Source: CAZADH01 sp964483805 (GTDB taxonomy: Bacteria > Muiribacteriota > Ozemobacteria > Ozemobacterales > Ozemobacteraceae). Taken from it: a stretch of 26,018 bases of DNA. Position 1 is the first letter of the stretch; every line of letters starts with the position of its first letter. The stretch covers positions 1 to 26,018 of the forward strand of contig CAZADH010000055.1 of the NCBI GenBank assembly GCA_964483805.1, in the 5' to 3' direction. The translations under genes were made by a program, and so were the position numbers. This document shows positions 24,563 to 26,018 of the stretch, in pieces. The notes below the pieces were generated by a model. That model was not told the origin of the DNA. It searched no databases and saw only the letters and a program-made list of their open reading frames with translations.

Positions 24563-25573
24563 CTACGCCGGCACGATCAGGTTGGCGTGGCGATCGGCCA
24601 GGGCGATGGTCGCGAGGGCCGGCGAGTTGAAGGTCAGGTGGTCGGCCTCGACTCCGTCGCTGAAAATCACCCCGCCATCGGCCATCTGCGACCCGATCTG
24701 CAGCGATTCGCCCGGCTCGAGCGTGCCGAAGACGATGCGGGTCTGTGAGGCCCGGCTCGGAAACGGCTCGCGCACGGCGAAATACAGTTTATTGCTCGAC
24801 CACTCACGCCGGTAGGCGTCGAGCGGCGGTTCCGGTTCATGGCGACCGTTGACCCCGCTGGTCACGCGAAACGCACCGGTGACCACCGATTGCAGCCAAC
24901 CGGTCGAGCCGGCGCCGGTCGAGACGATGATGCCGCTCGAAATGTGGTTCTCGCTGATGCCGCGCAGCTCGAGGCGATACCGCGCCGAGACATGTGAACG
25001 GGCGCCGATGAACAGGTCGTTGACCGCAAGCAGCTCCTGACCGTCGTCGAGACGGGCCGCCACCATCGCCAATGCCCGGGTCGGCACCGTGCCGGCCAGA
25101 GCGACGAGAATATACAGCTCGGCTTCGCGCGGCGCGAAGGGAAGCAATACACCATCAATATGACTCGGATCGGGGTTGAACGCCAGAATCGGCTGATGCT
25201 GCACGTATTTCGCCGTATTGACCACCAACCCGTCGGGCCCGATGACGATCACCAGGTCGCGTTCGCCAAACTTGAACGTAGGCAGAAACGAGCGCTCGAT
25301 CACCTGGTGTTTGACGCCGCGCGGGATCCGCCCGACGATGTGGTCAACCGCCGCCCGGTAGGTGTCGTGAGCCGCCTGGAACGGCGCGAATGCGGCCGCC
25401 GCATCGACCGCGGCCGTCTTCTTGTTCTCGGGCGCCACCGCCACGCGTTGCAGCGCCTGCTGTTGGATATAGAAACGCGCCTGCCCGCGCGTGCCAAACC
25501 GCAGCGTCAATTCTTCGAGTTGCGTCTGTCGTGTGACGACGACGATCGACTCGCACGGCGCGACCCGACTCAC
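24563..25573 (-). CDS. NAD-kinase-like protein with variant catalytic loop
   Basis: 336 residues. The NAD/diacylglycerol-kinase fold is recognisable by DLVIVIGPDGLVVNTAKYV (106-124) followed by PILAFNPDPSHIDGVLLPF, by VNDLFIGAR (184-192, where NAD kinases have NE) and by SGIIVSTGAGSTGW (213-226, usually DGxxxSTPTGSTAY). The nucleotide-binding GGDG is GPDG here with D114 kept; ND replaces NE and GAGS replaces PTGS, so true NAD kinase activity is uncertain. The N-terminal approximately 100 residues are not typical of NAD kinase and start with MSRVAPCESIVVVTRQTQLEEL. GTG 25573 overlaps the stop of the SPFH gene (GTGA). Pairing with a membrane-scaffold SPFH protein suggests a dedicated role. It may phosphorylate another small molecule. 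Confidence 0.82.
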   Translation of the reverse strand: MSRVAPCESIVVVTRQTQLEELTLRFGTRGQARFYIQQQALQRVAVAPENKKTAAVDAAAAFAPFQAAHDTYRAAVDHIVGRIPRGVKHQVIERSFLPTFKFGERDLVIVIGPDGLVVNTAKYVQHQPILAFNPDPSHIDGVLLPFAPREAELYILVALAGTVPTRALAMVAARLDDGQELLAVNDLFIGARSHVSARYRLELRGISENHISSGIIVSTGAGSTGWLQSVVTGAFRVTSGVNGRHEPEPPLDAYRREWSSNKLYFAVREPFPSRASQTRIVFGTLEPGESLQIGSQMADGGVIFSDGVEADHLTFNSPALATIALADRHANLIVPA

Positions 25574-26018
25574 TTGGGCAGCAACGATGCCATCAACTCG
25601 GGCGTGATCGTCAGGTTGCCGATCTTGCCGGCATTGTCGGCCATGCCCTTCATCGACATCGCCAACAGCGTTGCCGGCGGCAGATCTTTGTACGGGCCGA
25701 GTTTGATCGCCGTGGCCTTGGCCTCGGCCTCGGCCTGCCGGATGGCGTTCTCGCCCTCGAGCTGCACCAGGTGCTGCCGCTTCTGCTCGAGTTCGATCGC
25801 CGTGGTCAGCTCGTTGTCTTTGATGCGCCGCTCCTGTTCGACCGCCAGTGCCCGCCGCTGGTAGATCGCCTGGTCGGCCTTGGTCTGCAGGTTCTCGCGG
25901 TATTCGGCCTCGAGCGCCTTGGCCATCTCGGGCGTCGGCTTGACCGAGGTCAGATACAACGAGACCAGCTCGATACCCAGCTCGGCCAGGGCGGGCGCCG
26001 CCTTGACCCGAGAATACA
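25570..26018 (-). CDS. SPFH/band 7 (stomatin-like) protein, 3' part only
   Basis: The last 148 residues are visible; the 5' end lies beyond the right edge. ELGIELVSLYLTSVKPTPEM is the end of an SPFH domain, followed by a long charged coiled coil (about 35-100, rich in Glu, Arg, Lys and Gln, with QTKADQAIYQRRALAVEQERRIKDNELTTAIELEQKRQ), then a short C-terminal tail MADNAGKIGNLTITPELMASLLPK. SPFH proteins oligomerise on membranes and organise microdomains. Its stop overlaps the start of the NAD-kinase-like gene. The N-terminal membrane anchor cannot be seen. Confidence 0.88.
   Translation of the reverse strand, partial: YSRVKAAPALAELGIELVSLYLTSVKPTPEMAKALEAEYRENLQTKADQAIYQRRALAVEQERRIKDNELTTAIELEQKRQHLVQLEGENAIRQAEAEAKATAIKLGPYKDLPPATLLAMSMKGMADNAGKIGNLTITPELMASLLPK

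Overview
This is a window of roughly two-thirds G+C (estimated by eye) from a Gram-negative-type bacterium with a partly anaerobic metabolism. It carries a tungsten/molybdenum aldehyde:ferredoxin oxidoreductase with a four-cluster ferredoxin, an iron-sulfur aldo/keto reductase, and a YejABEF-type peptide importer. I cannot name the phylum with confidence; Desulfobacterota, Myxococcota or a related deep lineage would fit. Two runs of exactly ten N (2201-2210 and 12597-12606) look like scaffold-gap placeholders, so this is probably a draft or metagenome assembly. I saw no tRNA, rRNA, CRISPR array or transposase.

Layout. 1-1952 (minus): the start of a BMP/nucleoside-type ABC importer, with the binding protein followed by an ATPase that runs off the left edge. 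2215-3363 (plus): iron-sulfur aldo/keto reductase. 3519-10638 (plus): a five-gene Yej-like operon (binding protein, two permeases, two ATPases). The last four genes are joined by ATGA overlaps; the first junction has been remodelled by a short repeat. 10639-10784: two palindromic repeat units fill the convergent gap. 10790-13785 (minus): ADP-ribosylglycohydrolase, an ANT(2'')-like nucleotidyltransferase split by an assembly gap, and methylated-DNA alkyltransferase. 13920-16242 (minus): a two-component system. 16427-18695 (plus), divergent from it: the ferredoxin and AOR-family oxidoreductase. 18910-20856 (minus): an acetate-type sodium symporter with its DUF485 partner. 21258-24541 (plus), divergent from that: a Cache-PAS-CBS-like-DUF294 nucleotidyltransferase receptor, translationally coupled to a calcineurin-like phosphoesterase. 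24563-26018 (minus): a divergent NAD-kinase-like protein coupled to an SPFH (band 7) protein that runs off the right edge.

Working together. Two loci look like complete sense-and-respond units. First, the OmpR/PhoB-type regulator and its kinase are transcribed away from the ferredoxin-AOR operon. The shared intergenic region holds a tandem 7-4-7 direct repeat built like a pho box, suggesting the regulator controls aldehyde oxidation. Second, the symporter pair and the membrane-bound nucleotidyltransferase receptor are divergent. Cache domains often bind small carboxylates, and DUF294 proteins are commonly encoded beside acetate symporters. Here the usual soluble DUF294 protein has become a transmembrane receptor with a phosphoesterase attached, a possible writer/eraser pair. 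These functional links are inference.

At the DNA level the window also has short dispersed repeats (GGGACAGACCC palindromes) and an unusual set of AT-rich palindromic words (AATAC-N3-GTATT and TTGTATTTAC) recurring inside GC-rich genes and intergenic regions.
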